DNA of 64,000 bases from Mucilaginibacter sp. (GCF_028288205.1 NZ_JAQBOD010000043.1:1-64000), one strand, 5' to 3'; numbered from the stretch's first letter, positions 9,179-18,022 are shown. A program made the numbers and translations. Notes: generated by a model from the sequence alone, not told the origin.

Positions 9179-9776
9179 CGATATAAATCAGCGTAAAAAG
9201 GCCTTTGTGTTTGAATTGGATAATGTTATCTATCCTGAAAAAGATTATTTATTCCAGGTTTATTATTTGTTTGCCAGTTTAATAGAATATACAGAGCTAT
9301 CAGACGCAAAAACAATAACCGATTTAATGGTGGCAACCTATACGACAGAGGGTAAGGATGTAGTTTTTGACCGGGTAAAAGAAAAATTAGGTATAGACGA
9401 GAAGTACCGGATCAATTTTCAGCATTTATTACTTACTGCTAAGCTTCCTTTAAAATTATTAGTTTATCAAGCCGTACTTGATTTGATGCAGGAAATTGTA
9501 ATTGACCGTAAAAAACTATACCTTGTAACTAATGGCAACCCGATTCAGCAATTAAATAAAATTAAACAAACAGAATGGCACGGGCTTGAGCCTTATTTAA
9601 CCTGTTATTTTGCCGAAGAAACATTACCTAAACCTGAACCAGATGTGCTTCATTTATTAATGAAGGAGCATGGTTTAACCAGGAAAGATATACTGATGAT
9701 AGGAAACTCTGCTGATGATATACTTTGTGCAGAGGCAACAGGGGTTGACTATATTAATGTTAGCGGGTTTTTATAA
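9168..9776 (+). CDS. HAD-superfamily hydrolase-like protein with an altered nucleophile
   Basis: A 202-residue HAD-fold protein of the pyrimidine 5'-nucleotidase (YjjG/phosphoglycolate phosphatase-like) type. Motif I reads F-E16-L-D18-N-V, so the normal nucleophilic Asp is Glu while the acid/base Asp18 is kept. Motif II is LVTNGNP, motif III contains the K of LPKPEPD, and motif IV is IGNSADDI. A helical cap lies between residues about 20 and 105. With motifs II-IV intact but the nucleophile changed, it may be a weak phosphatase or a binding or regulatory protein. It overlaps the previous small gene by 11 bp and is the third gene of the LolD-like operon. Confidence 0.85.
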   Translation: MKYSDINQRKKAFVFELDNVIYPEKDYLFQVYYLFASLIEYTELSDAKTITDLMVATYTTEGKDVVFDRVKEKLGIDEKYRINFQHLLLTAKLPLKLLVYQAVLDLMQEIVIDRKKLYLVTNGNPIQQLNKIKQTEWHGLEPYLTCYFAEETLPKPEPDVLHLLMKEHGLTRKDILMIGNSADDILCAEATGVDYINVSGFL

Positions 9777-9832
9777 TGTTGAATATAACATAGTTAAGCT
9801 GATTGTCGTTATAATATTACCTTAATATAAAC

Positions 9833-11380
9833 ATGAAAAAAACATTTTATTTAACTATTATACTTATTACCTGCCTGTCGGCTTCTTGTAAAAAAGATAC
9901 AAAAAGCAATAATGAAATTGCGCCGTCAAAAAATGGTTCAACGCTTGACCTGGTAAAGGACTCTGTGTTTTTATATGCCAAAGAAGCATATTATTGGTAC
10001 GATGGTCTGCCAAGCTATGCTGCATTTAATCCGCGGGCAATCTCAGGGTCAGACGATCTAAGCGCATTAACAAAAGAAGTTGATGCTATCTCTCAGTATA
10101 AGATAAATCCATCAACAGGAAAACCTTATGAGTATTATTCGGCAGCACCCGGAGAAGCCAAATACTCATTTATTGATCAGGGGCAGGTGTCGACTGCATT
10201 AGGCGGAACAAATGCCGACTTTGGTTTTGCTCCATTATTTAATGATGTTAATGATTTGCGTGTAAAATATGTATATCCGGGTTCGCCTGCTGATCTGGCG
10301 GGAGTGAAGAGAGGATATAAGATCACTTCAATTAATGGTAATAGTAATTTGAGTTATGACGGATCTTCTGGAACGCATACCCAGTTTGTTATCAATGCCT
10401 ATGCATACAGCACCGCAATAACAATGATTTTGCAAAAGGCAGACCTATCTACATTTAGCGTTACACTTAGTGCAGCAAATTATACCATCAATCCGGTTTT
10501 AACTTACAAAACTTTTAATGTGGCTACAGGTAAAACGGTTGGCTATATAGTGTTTAACAGTTTTACTTCTGGTGATAATGCTGATGCTAAATTAGATGCA
10601 GCTTTTAATTATTTTGCAACCCAGGGTATTACAGACCTGGTTGTTGATCTGCGCTACAACGGCGGTGGTCTTGTGTCAACTGCCGAGTATTTGGACAACT
10701 TAATTGTTCCGGCTGCAAAAAGCGGAACGATAATGTATAGCTCTTATTTTAATGATATACTAAGCAGTGGAAAAGCAAGTCTGCTTAAAAACCAGGTGCG
10801 TCGCGATCCAACTAATAATCAGCTTTATAATTATGCTCAATTTGATTATACTGTTGCCGGCAATGCCATAAATTTTGCAAAAAAAGGAACACTAAACATT
10901 AGCCGTGTATTTTTTATTGTAACAGGAGCAACAGCATCTGCAAGCGAACTGACCATTAATAACTTGCGCCCGCATTTAAATGTGCAGCTAATTGGTACAA
11001 CTACTTATGGTAAACCCGTTGCTTTTTTTGATATAGATATTAATAAATATCAACTATATATTCCGGAATTAGAAACCAAAAACTCATTAGCCCAGGGAGG
11101 GTATTATTCAGGTATGACACCAGGCTCAACTACTTATCCGGGTGTAAATGATTATGATGATGTTACCAAAGATTTTGGGGATCCTACAGAAGGTTTACTG
11201 GCTCATGCCTTAAACTATGTTAAAACAGGGCTTTACAGCACAACCGGTCCGCAAATACAGGGTTTATCTACCAAATTAAAAACGTTTTCTATTGAAGAAT
11301 CAAATGCGGCCGCTATCAAATTGGTTGAACATAAATTCAATGGGATGGTATTTGATAAAAAATTAAAACTGAAAAAATAA
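9833..11380 (+). CDS. S41 family peptidase, lipoprotein (C-terminal processing protease-like)
   Basis: A 515-residue serine protease anchored as a lipoprotein: signal sequence MKKTFYLTIILITCLSASC with Cys19 as the lipidated residue. A PDZ domain lies about 130-200 (VKYVYPGSPADLAGVKRGYKI), followed by the S41 catalytic domain with VGYIVFNSF, a substrate block VDLRYNGGG, nucleophile Ser371 in TASASELT and general base Lys394 in TTYGKP. S41 proteases trim C termini of exported proteins; the Bacteroidota lipoprotein forms act on the periplasmic or surface face. The gene is separated by 56 bp from the HAD-like gene and converges on smc. Specificity unknown. Confidence 0.92.
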   Translation: MKKTFYLTIILITCLSASCKKDTKSNNEIAPSKNGSTLDLVKDSVFLYAKEAYYWYDGLPSYAAFNPRAISGSDDLSALTKEVDAISQYKINPSTGKPYEYYSAAPGEAKYSFIDQGQVSTALGGTNADFGFAPLFNDVNDLRVKYVYPGSPADLAGVKRGYKITSINGNSNLSYDGSSGTHTQFVINAYAYSTAITMILQKADLSTFSVTLSAANYTINPVLTYKTFNVATGKTVGYIVFNSFTSGDNADAKLDAAFNYFATQGITDLVVDLRYNGGGLVSTAEYLDNLIVPAAKSGTIMYSSYFNDILSSGKASLLKNQVRRDPTNNQLYNYAQFDYTVAGNAINFAKKGTLNISRVFFIVTGATASASELTINNLRPHLNVQLIGTTTYGKPVAFFDIDINKYQLYIPELETKNSLAQGGYYSGMTPGSTTYPGVNDYDDVTKDFGDPTEGLLAHALNYVKTGLYSTTGPQIQGLSTKLKTFSIEESNAAAIKLVEHKFNGMVFDKKLKLKK

Positions 11381-11397
11381 TGTGCAGATATGCGAAT

Positions 11398-11428
11398 GAT
11401 TGAAAAAGATATTAATTAATTTTCAATC
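11398..11428. terminator. Convergent terminator between S41 peptidase gene and smc
   Basis: GATTGAAAA (11398-11406) pairs with TTTTCAATC (11420-11428), with an AT-rich loop. It lies in the 66-bp spacer between two converging genes and could serve both. The T runs are weak. Confidence 0.5.
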
Positions 11429-11446
11429 CACACTTTTGCATATTCA

Positions 11447-14400
11447 TCAGTCTGCCAATTCTCTGATATCCACCGGGACAACGCGTGATATTCCCTGCTC
11501 AACCATTGTCACACCGTAAATTACATCGGTGCTGGCAATGGTTCTTTTATTGTGGGATACTATAATGAACTGTGATTCTGTAGAGAACTTACGTATGATG
11601 TTATTGAACTTGTCAATATTGGTATCATCTAACGGCGCATCAACCTCATCAAAAATACAGAATGGCGCCGGCTTTAACAGGTAAAGCGAAAACAGGATAG
11701 CAGTTGCCGTCAGTGTTTTTTCACCACCTGAAAGTTGGTTTATTGATAGCGGGCGCTTACCCTTTGGTTTGGCAATGATATCAATATCCGATTCGAGCGG
11801 GTGTTGCGGATCGGTAAGGATCAAATCGCAGGAATCTTCTTCATTAAACAATGAACGGAAAACATTGATGAAGTTTTCGCGCACCATTGTAAAAGCATAC
11901 ATGAATTTTTCCTTAGCAGTATCGTCAATTTCCTGTATGGTTGCCAGTAATGATGCCTTTGCTTCGCCCAAATCCTTTTTCTGATTTTGGATAAACTCAT
12001 AGCGCTCATTCATTTCGGCATAAGCTTCAACAGCCATTGGGTTTATGGCACCAAAATCATCCAGCTGATTTTTTAATTTATCTGTTCTGTCACGCAGTTC
12101 CTGTTCATTTTCATTTGTAGCTGTTTCGCTTTCGGGCAAATCATTAATATCAACATTAAACTCAACAGACAGGCGTTCTTTTAAAGCATTGAGTTCTATG
12201 CGCAGGTTATTGCGTTCGTCTTTCAGCTCATTTTCAATTACTTCTGCCTGATCTTTTTTACGGCGCAGCGTAGTTATAGCATCTTCTGTTTCTGTAATTG
12301 CTCCCCGTAAAGAATAATGTTCCTGCTCGGCTTCGTGGGTTGCTTTTTCCAGTTCTTCCTTTTGGCTGTACATTTCCAACAAACTATCATCTGACGAATC
12401 TGACTGCTGTAAATTTTCCTGTATAGCTATTTTTACCTTATCAAGCTCCGCGTTGTTTTGTTTGATGCGGCTTTCCAGGTTTTCCTGTTGAGTAAACCGG
12501 TAATCAAGGTCCTTACTTAATCCTGATACTTTATTTTGCTGCTGATGAAACCGGATGTTTTCCTGATTATAGGTATTTGATTGTACAGATACCATTTCAT
12601 TCAACTCATTAAACGCGCCTTGCCTATCAACAAGCAGATCGTTTTGAATTTGTTTATTAGCTTTTAGTTCAACCAATAGTGGCTGTAGGGTAGCTATCTC
12701 ATCCTTTATTCCGCTTATTTTTTTGGCGATATCGTCCTTGCGGTTAAGACTGTTCTCAATAAATGTTTCATATTGCTCCTGGCGCGTTTTAACCGTTATC
12801 AGTTCGGTATTTAAACGATTAAGTTCTGCCTGCTTTTGGCTTAATTCGGCAGATTTACCCGCCGCTTTTAATGCTGCAGATTTTGCCTGTAACTCGTTCG
12901 ATCGTGTTTTGAGCTCAAACAGATCTACATCAAGCGTTTTTATCTCTTTGGCTAAATTCTCCAGATTCTTTGCACGGCCAATTCTTTTACCCTCAAATAA
13001 ACCAACAGAGCCACCGGCCATGGTATATTTGGACTTATTAAACTTACCGCTTTGGGCTATTATAACCAATCCATCTGTTAAGTTGGAGTTGTTTAATTCA
13101 GATTCGTCATTAACCAGGTAAACATTTTTAAGTAAGTGATTTACCAATGGCTGGTATTTTTTTTCTACCTCAACCACATTTAAAGCGGGGATGCGTAAGC
13201 CTCCCGCATCATCCTTAAAAGGTATAGAACTGTCCGTATCAACATAACTGCTTAATATAAAAAACTGTGCCCTGCCGCGTGCCGAGTTGCTTAGCAGGTT
13301 AATTGCTTTTACTGCGTCATCATAAGTCTCTACCACATAATGATTCATTAGCGGTTCTAAATAGTTTTCAATAGCAACACGGTATTGCTCGCGGCAAAAC
13401 AGCACATCACTAAACAGTGGAGCATTTTTGGCCCATTCACTGTTGTTTTTCAAGAACCGGATAGACTCGGGGAAACCTTCCAAATTATCAACCAAACTTT
13501 TGGTCAGGTTATATTCGTTTTGCTTAGCGTCAAGCTTACGGCTTTCTGTAATGATGGTTTCTTTTATGGTACTTGCTTCGCCCTCAATAGTGGTTATTTG
13601 TTCCTGAAGTTCGGTTTCCAGGTTAAGCTCAAACTGGTATTCTTTTTCTAAGTTTTCTGTGCGATATTGTAATTCGGCAACAACCTGGTTAAAGTGAGAG
13701 AGTTCTACCTTTTTATTAGTAGCATCTTCCATATTGCGTTGGCTTTCCTGCTCCAGTGCCTGTTCTTGTATTTGCAGGATGTCAATATCCTTTTCGACTT
13801 TATAAGCTTGATTTTGTAAGTTATTATTAGCGGTAGTAAGTTCGTTTAACTCATTCCGGGCGCTTGATTGTTGTAAACGTAATTCATCAACTGCCAACTT
13901 TAAGTCGGCAACCTTTTCAGTTATGGTTTGCAGGTTTTCGTCTTCCTGTGCTTTTTCTTCAGATAACCGCTTAATATTATAAAGTACATGGTTAAGCTGA
14001 TTTCGGTCTCGTTCCAGTTCTTCGCTTAGTCTTGTTTCTTTATCCTGCTGAAACTTTAGCTGTTCGTTCTTTATCTTTTTTTCGCTTTCGTAAGCACGTA
14101 TCTTACCTACAAAATCATTGGTTGCCTTTTGCTGGATGGATAGATTCTTTTCCTTCGTCAGGCTATCCAGCTTTTGCTGCTGTAAAGTGGCTTCAAGAGT
14201 ATCCATCTGGGTAACAATGCCTGATTTTTCTTCGCTATGTTTAAGGTCCTGTTGTTCTATTCTGCTAAGAGAATCGCCAAAAGCCGCGATTTTGAACGAG
14301 GCAAGCTTAACACTAAGCAATTTATATTCTTCTTTAATGCGATAGTAACGCTCGGTTTTTTTTGCCTGGTTCTCCAGCATTTTGAGGTTTTTCTGTATCT

Positions 14401-14989
14401 CGAATAACAGGTCCTCAACACGTTCCAGGTCAGCCTCGGTATCTTTTAACTTATTAAATGTTTGCTTTTTGCGCAGCTTATATTTTGATATGCCCGATGC
14501 TTCTTCAAATAAATTACGGCGCGATCCTTCTTTGTTTGATATGATCTCTTCGATCATTCTTAACTCAATAATAGCATACGAATCTGAACCAATGCCCGTA
14601 TCCAAAAAAAGATCAGTAATATCCTTTAACCGGCATTGCACATCATTTAACCGGTACTCGCTATCGCCGCTACGGTATAGCTTGCGGGTTAGGGTAACCT
14701 GCGAATAATCTGTAGGGAGAATGTTTTTAGTATTGTCAAACGTTAATGATACCTCGGCCAGGTTAGCGGCTTTACGGGTTTTTGTGCCGTTGAATATTAC
14801 GTTATCCATCTTCTCGGACCGAAGCATGCGGGTGCTTTGCTCGCCCAGTACCCAGCGTATGGCATCTACCACATTTGATTTTCCGCAGCCATTAGGACCC
14901 ACAATAGCGGTAACACCCTCATTAAAATTAATGGTGATCTTATCGCCAAAGCTTTTAAACCCTTTGATTTCTAACTGTGTAAGCTGCAT
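11447..14989 (-). CDS. smc: Chromosome segregation ATPase SMC
   Basis: SMC is the core ATPase of the condensin-like complex that organises and segregates the chromosome, with ScpA and ScpB. The 1180-residue protein shows Walker A GPNGCGKS at 31-38, a first long coiled coil (about 170-500), a hinge around residues 510-670 (FPESIRFLKNN and, near its end, TMAGGSVGLFEGKRIGR), a second coiled coil, and the C-terminal head with signature QLSGGEKTLTA and Walker B FCIFDEVDAPLDD. Length is normal. ScpA/ScpB are not nearby. The gene has an AGGAG-like site 10-14 bp before its ATG, an unusually good ribosome-binding site for this window. Confidence 0.97.
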   Translation of the reverse strand: MQLTQLEIKGFKSFGDKITINFNEGVTAIVGPNGCGKSNVVDAIRWVLGEQSTRMLRSEKMDNVIFNGTKTRKAANLAEVSLTFDNTKNILPTDYSQVTLTRKLYRSGDSEYRLNDVQCRLKDITDLFLDTGIGSDSYAIIELRMIEEIISNKEGSRRNLFEEASGISKYKLRKKQTFNKLKDTEADLERVEDLLFEIQKNLKMLENQAKKTERYYRIKEEYKLLSVKLASFKIAAFGDSLSRIEQQDLKHSEEKSGIVTQMDTLEATLQQQKLDSLTKEKNLSIQQKATNDFVGKIRAYESEKKIKNEQLKFQQDKETRLSEELERDRNQLNHVLYNIKRLSEEKAQEDENLQTITEKVADLKLAVDELRLQQSSARNELNELTTANNNLQNQAYKVEKDIDILQIQEQALEQESQRNMEDATNKKVELSHFNQVVAELQYRTENLEKEYQFELNLETELQEQITTIEGEASTIKETIITESRKLDAKQNEYNLTKSLVDNLEGFPESIRFLKNNSEWAKNAPLFSDVLFCREQYRVAIENYLEPLMNHYVVETYDDAVKAINLLSNSARGRAQFFILSSYVDTDSSIPFKDDAGGLRIPALNVVEVEKKYQPLVNHLLKNVYLVNDESELNNSNLTDGLVIIAQSGKFNKSKYTMAGGSVGLFEGKRIGRAKNLENLAKEIKTLDVDLFELKTRSNELQAKSAALKAAGKSAELSQKQAELNRLNTELITVKTRQEQYETFIENSLNRKDDIAKKISGIKDEIATLQPLLVELKANKQIQNDLLVDRQGAFNELNEMVSVQSNTYNQENIRFHQQQNKVSGLSKDLDYRFTQQENLESRIKQNNAELDKVKIAIQENLQQSDSSDDSLLEMYSQKEELEKATHEAEQEHYSLRGAITETEDAITTLRRKKDQAEVIENELKDERNNLRIELNALKERLSVEFNVDINDLPESETATNENEQELRDRTDKLKNQLDDFGAINPMAVEAYAEMNERYEFIQNQKKDLGEAKASLLATIQEIDDTAKEKFMYAFTMVRENFINVFRSLFNEEDSCDLILTDPQHPLESDIDIIAKPKGKRPLSINQLSGGEKTLTATAILFSLYLLKPAPFCIFDEVDAPLDDTNIDKFNNIIRKFSTESQFIIVSHNKRTIASTDVIYGVTMVEQGISRVVPVDIRELAD

Positions 14990-15068
14990 TTAATCTTTAT
15001 CTCCTAATAAAATTCAAGTTTTCAAATTAATCATAAAAAAATGATTTTACTATAAAAATTAACTTTTA

Positions 15069-15157
15069 AGGTGAAAGGTAAAAGGCGAAAGGTAAAAGGA
15101 GTTGATTTTCCAAAAAGATATAATAAAATCAAACAAAATATGACCTCTCACCTTTAC
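15069..15157. repeat. Inverted word array upstream of the NAD(P)-binding protein gene
   Basis: The purine-rich left side repeats the words AGGTGAAAGGTAAAAGG and GCGAAAGGTAAAAGG (15069-15100). The right side, 15143-15157, is the complement CCTCTCACCTTTACC. The right arm ends about 5 bp before the ATG. The same words recur at 34635-34707. Confidence 0.65.
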
Positions 15158-15162
15158 CTATT

Positions 15163-15801
15163 ATGAAGATCGCAGTATTTGGCGCAGGTGGCCGTATTGG
15201 CAGCAGGATAGTTACAGAAGCATTAAACCGCGGGCATAATGTTACAGCAGTTGTACGTCATCCCGAAACCTACACTGTTATGCATGAGCATTTAAAAGTA
15301 GCTAAAGGCGATCTGTTTAAGGCGCAGGATGTTGAAACCGGCGCTTTTGACCAGGACGCTGTTGTTTGCGCTTACGGCAATACCCATGGCGCGCCGGAAT
15401 CAACTGTAGCTGAGTTGGCAATACCGCTTATGATAGGCTTAAAACAGGCTCATACCAAGAGATTATTAATATTAGGCGGGGCGGGCAGTTTAGAAGTTGC
15501 ACCCGGTATGCAATTAGTAGACACACCAAATTTCCCTCTTGAATATGAACCTATTTCGTTAGCGCACCGGGATGCTTTGAAAATTTACCAAAACGAAAAG
15601 GAACTGGAGTGGACCTATGTTAGTCCCGCTGCTGAAATTGAACCCGGTGAACGTACAGGAAAGTTTAGGATAAGTGGTAACCAGCTGTTAACCGATGAGC
15701 AGGGCAGAAGCTTTATATCTATGGAGGATTTTGCAATTGCAGTTTTAGATGAAATTGAGAACCCAATGCATATAAGGAAACAAATGACTGTAGCGTATTA
15801 G
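15163..15801 (+). CDS. NAD(P)-dependent epimerase/reductase, NmrA/YwnB-like SDR
   Basis: A 212-residue atypical short-chain dehydrogenase-like protein. It opens with the dinucleotide-binding motif MKIAVFGAGGRIGSRIV, then VTAVVRHP, a KGDLF block and RLLILGGAGSLEV. Close relatives bind NAD(P)H and act as flavin reductase-like or redox-sensing proteins; the active-site Tyr-x3-Lys of classical SDRs is not obvious. The C-terminal SFISMEDFAIAVLDEIENP block is typical of this group. It stands alone between smc and a repeat-rich convergent spacer. Substrate unknown. Confidence 0.85.
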   Translation: MKIAVFGAGGRIGSRIVTEALNRGHNVTAVVRHPETYTVMHEHLKVAKGDLFKAQDVETGAFDQDAVVCAYGNTHGAPESTVAELAIPLMIGLKQAHTKRLLILGGAGSLEVAPGMQLVDTPNFPLEYEPISLAHRDALKIYQNEKELEWTYVSPAAEIEPGERTGKFRISGNQLLTDEQGRSFISMEDFAIAVLDEIENPMHIRKQMTVAY

Positions 15802-15807
15802 TCGCTG

Positions 15808-15829
15808 GCCCCCTAAAGGAGGAGTTTTT
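15808..15829 (+). terminator. Weak terminator after the NAD(P)-binding protein gene
   Basis: GCCCCCTAAAGGAGG forms a short GC-rich stem with one mismatch, followed by AGTTTTTA. It lies 7 bp after the stop. The same CCCCTAAAGG core occurs at 42027 as part of a larger hairpin. Confidence 0.45.
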
Positions 15830-15852
15830 AAGTATTTAATTTTAGGTTGTAG

Positions 15853-16059
15853 TGTTTCACAAAATAATGAAACACATGAAACACTCTTTTAGGTTAACTT
15901 ATTGATATTTAGCAACTTGAAAAAATTAGTGAAACACTTTGAAACAGTACAAAAGCTTTAGGTGAACTAAGATAAGTATCTTACAATAAGCATTTTATGC
16001 CATTTTTCCGATTTTTGCAAATATGGAGTGAAACACCTGATGTGAAACACTTTGAAATA
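15853..16059. repeat. Three-cluster array of GTGAAACA half-sites, copy 1
   Basis: The 306-bp spacer between two convergent genes holds one inverted site TGTTTCAC (15853-15860) and seven direct sites of the form NTGAAACA starting at 15867, 15876, 15929, 15939, 16028, 16042 and 16052 (the last is TTGAAATA). The steps are 9, 53, 10, 89, 14 and 10 bp. A second array with nearly the same steps is at 41274-41495. There is no coding potential. The half-site is one half of the canonical parS palindrome TGTTTCACGTGAAACA, but no intact parS is present. Confidence 0.8.
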
Positions 16060-16060
16060 A

Positions 16061-16088
16061 AAAATTAGCGTACCTGCCGACACGCTAA
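16061..16088 (-). terminator. Intrinsic terminator of the PhzF-like gene
   Basis: TTAGCGT (16065-16071) pairs with ACGCTAA (16082-16088). On the minus strand the stem is followed by a T run (A tract 16058-16064). It is 19 bp past the stop of the PhzF-like gene and abuts the half-site array. Confidence 0.75.
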
Positions 16089-16107
16089 ATGATTTATATG
16101 ATGTCAT

Positions 16108-16902
16108 TTATAGGGCCGGGAGGTAAATTTCTCCCTTTAAATAAGTAACTGCTTTACCACTCATTAAAACGCGGTCATCTTTAAGCTCACACCATAATTC
16201 ACCTTTTCGGGCCGATATCTGGTAGGCGTGAAGCTTATTCTTGCCTAACCGTTTTGCCCAATAAGGTATTAAATTACAATGTGCCGAGCCCGTTACCGGA
16301 TCTTCGGGAATGCCTGCACCGGGTGCAAAAAATCTGGATACAAAATCAACATCTCTGCCGGGCGCTGTAACAATTACACCTACCGTGTCCATTTTTGACA
16401 GGGCAAAAAAATCAGGCGTTATGTCGCTAATTTCAATTTCCGAATCATAAACAACAAAGAAATCTCTCGACCTTAAAATAGCAGCCGGTTGTACCCCGCC
16501 CAATGCCTCAATTAAGCCATTTGGTTTTTCAATAGGTATTGGCGGCCTTGACGGGAAATCCATAATATATTTATCGCCATCTTTTTTTACAGTTAGTTCG
16601 CCTGCTTTTATGGTTTCAAAATGGATGGTGTCGCCCGCATACCCCAGTTCTGTGAATAAAATATGTGCCGATGCCAGTGTAGCATGCCCGCAAAGATCTA
16701 TCTCATATTCGGGTGTGAACCAGCGCAGTAAATAACCATTGCCGGTCTTTACAAAAAATGCGGTTTCGGCCAGGTTATTCTCAATAGCTATTTTTTGCAT
16801 TACTTCGTCTGGCAACCACTTGGTTAACGGACAAATCGCAGCCGGGTTACCGCCAAAAAGCTGGTCGGTAAATGCGTCTGCTTGATAAATAGGAATAGTC
16901 AT
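16108..16902 (-). CDS. PhzF family isomerase/epimerase-like protein
   Basis: A 264-residue PhzF-fold protein (two DapF-like lobes). The start IPIYQADAFTDQLFGGNPAAICPL and the NLAETAFF block with the conserved catalytic-type Glu are diagnostic, as are LRWFTPEYEIDLCGHATLA and the C-terminal EDPVTGSAHCNL. Phenazine PhzF isomerises DHHA, but most family members outside phenazine producers have unknown substrates, and no phenazine genes are visible. The gene is single, ends at a hairpin terminator, and its upstream region is AT-rich with no clear promoter box. Confidence 0.92.
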   Translation of the reverse strand: MTIPIYQADAFTDQLFGGNPAAICPLTKWLPDEVMQKIAIENNLAETAFFVKTGNGYLLRWFTPEYEIDLCGHATLASAHILFTELGYAGDTIHFETIKAGELTVKKDGDKYIMDFPSRPPIPIEKPNGLIEALGGVQPAAILRSRDFFVVYDSEIEISDITPDFFALSKMDTVGVIVTAPGRDVDFVSRFFAPGAGIPEDPVTGSAHCNLIPYWAKRLGKNKLHAYQISARKGELWCELKDDRVLMSGKAVTYLKGEIYLPAL

Positions 16903-17082
16903 ATCGTATTTATTTTATATCACTAAGATAACGGTAAGTAACTAATTCATCAACGTGATTTATGTGTTTTGTACATATATATAACAGTGAATCAAACAAA
17001 TTAAACCGGGGATTATCGTCGATAGCGCTTAAACAGCTTATTATCTGTAATAAAGTAGATTAAGAAAGGGACGTATAACAAA

Positions 17083-17109
17083 AAAGCCTCCCGGTTATCG
17101 GAAGGCTTT
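17083..17109 (-). terminator. Intrinsic terminator of the primary sigma factor gene
   Basis: AAAGCCT and AGGCTTT (17083-17109) enclose a second CCG/CGG stem with one mismatch and a GTTAT loop. On the minus strand it is followed by TTTTTTG. It lies about 50 bp past the sigma factor stop. Confidence 0.85.
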
Positions 17110-17117
17110 GATCTTTA

Positions 17118-17150
17118 AGATTTGACGACTTTTAAAAAGTAGTCAAATCT
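17118..17150. repeat. 33-bp near-perfect palindrome in the 3' region of the primary sigma gene
   Basis: AGATTTGAC (17118-17126) pairs with GTCAAATCT (17142-17150), and ACTTTT pairs with AAAAGT inside, leaving one G/A mismatch pair and almost no loop. It lies between the sigma factor stop and its terminator, so the mRNA would carry two consecutive hairpins. Confidence 0.7.
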
Positions 17151-17161
17151 ATTCAGGCAAT

Positions 17162-18022
17162 TTAACCTAAATATGATTTTAAAATTTTACTTCTGGAAGT
17201 ATGACGCAGCCTTTGCAGGGCCTTGTCTTTTATCTGCCTTACACGCTCGCGTGTAAGATTGAATTTTTCGCCAATTTCCTCTAACGATAGGGGATGGTTA
17301 GTGCCTAAACCAAAGAATAATACAATAATTTCGCGCTCGCGCTCGGTTAATGTTGAAAGTGAACGTTTGATCTCTTCTGATAAAGATTCATTAATTAATA
17401 TTGAATCTGTATTTGGCTCAGAGTTTTCCAATACATCTAATAATGTATTTTCTTCACCTTGTACAAACGGCGCATCCATAGATACATGGCGGCCCGAGTT
17501 ACTTAGCGTGTCAGATATCTTGTCAACTGTAGTTTCAAGCATATCAGCCAGCTCTTCGGGTGAAGGTTCACGCTCATATTCCTGTTCCAGCTTAGAAAAT
17601 GCTTTACTTATTTTGCTTAATGAACCTACCTGGTTTAAAGGTAAACGTACTATACGAGATTGTTCTGCAATAGCTTGTAATATAGATTGGCGTATCCACC
17701 ATACGGCGTATGATATGAACTTAAATCCTTTAGTTTCGTCAAAACGTTTAGCGGCTTTTATTAAGCCTAAATTACCTTCATTAATAAGGTCACCAAGTGT
17801 TAAACCTTGATTTTGGTATTGTTTAGCTACCGATACAACAAAGCGAAGGTTAGTTTTAGTTAAACGCTCTAAAGCTGCCTGGTCGCCTTCTCTAATCTTT
17901 TGGGCTAATATTACTTCTTCTTCGGCTGTTATTAGGTCTACTTTACCAATTTCGTGAAGATATTTATCAAGTGATTGCGACTCACGGTTGGTAATTGATT
18001 GGGTTATTTTGAGTTGTCTCAT
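17162..18022 (-). CDS. rpoD: Primary sigma-70 factor (RpoD/SigA type of Bacteroidota)
   Basis: A 286-residue group 1 sigma factor. Region 1.2 ([16 protein letters not shown]), region 2 ([18 protein letters not shown] and [11 protein letters not shown]), region 3 ([16 protein letters not shown]) and region 4 ([21 protein letters not shown]) are all present, but region 1.1 and the large non-conserved insert of proteobacterial RpoD are absent. This short form is the known housekeeping sigma factor of Bacteroidota, which reads TTTG/TAnnTTTG promoters. Length and motifs fit fully. The gene stands alone, with its own promoter-like box and terminator. Confidence 0.95.
   Translation of the reverse strand: MRQLKITQSITNRESQSLDKYLHEIGKVDLITAEEEVILAQKIREGDQAALERLTKTNLRFVVSVAKQYQNQGLTLGDLINEGNLGLIKAAKRFDETKGFKFISYAVWWIRQSILQAIAEQSRIVRLPLNQVGSLSKISKAFSKLEQEYEREPSPEELADMLETTVDKISDTLSNSGRHVSMDAPFVQGEENTLLDVLENSEPNTDSILINESLSEEIKRSLSTLTEREREIIVLFFGLGTNHPLSLEEIGEKFNLTRERVRQIKDKALQRLRHTSRSKILKSYLG

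Noticed and set aside
12723..13121. 132-codon plus-strand frame inside smc
   Set aside because: It is the antisense of the SMC coiled-coil region, with Leu/Ser-rich noise typical of shadow frames.
15853..16059. GTGAAACAC repeats as a CRISPR array
   Set aside because: The repeat unit is only 8-9 bp, occurs in both orientations and at steps from 9 to 89 bp, with no regular spacers and no cas genes.
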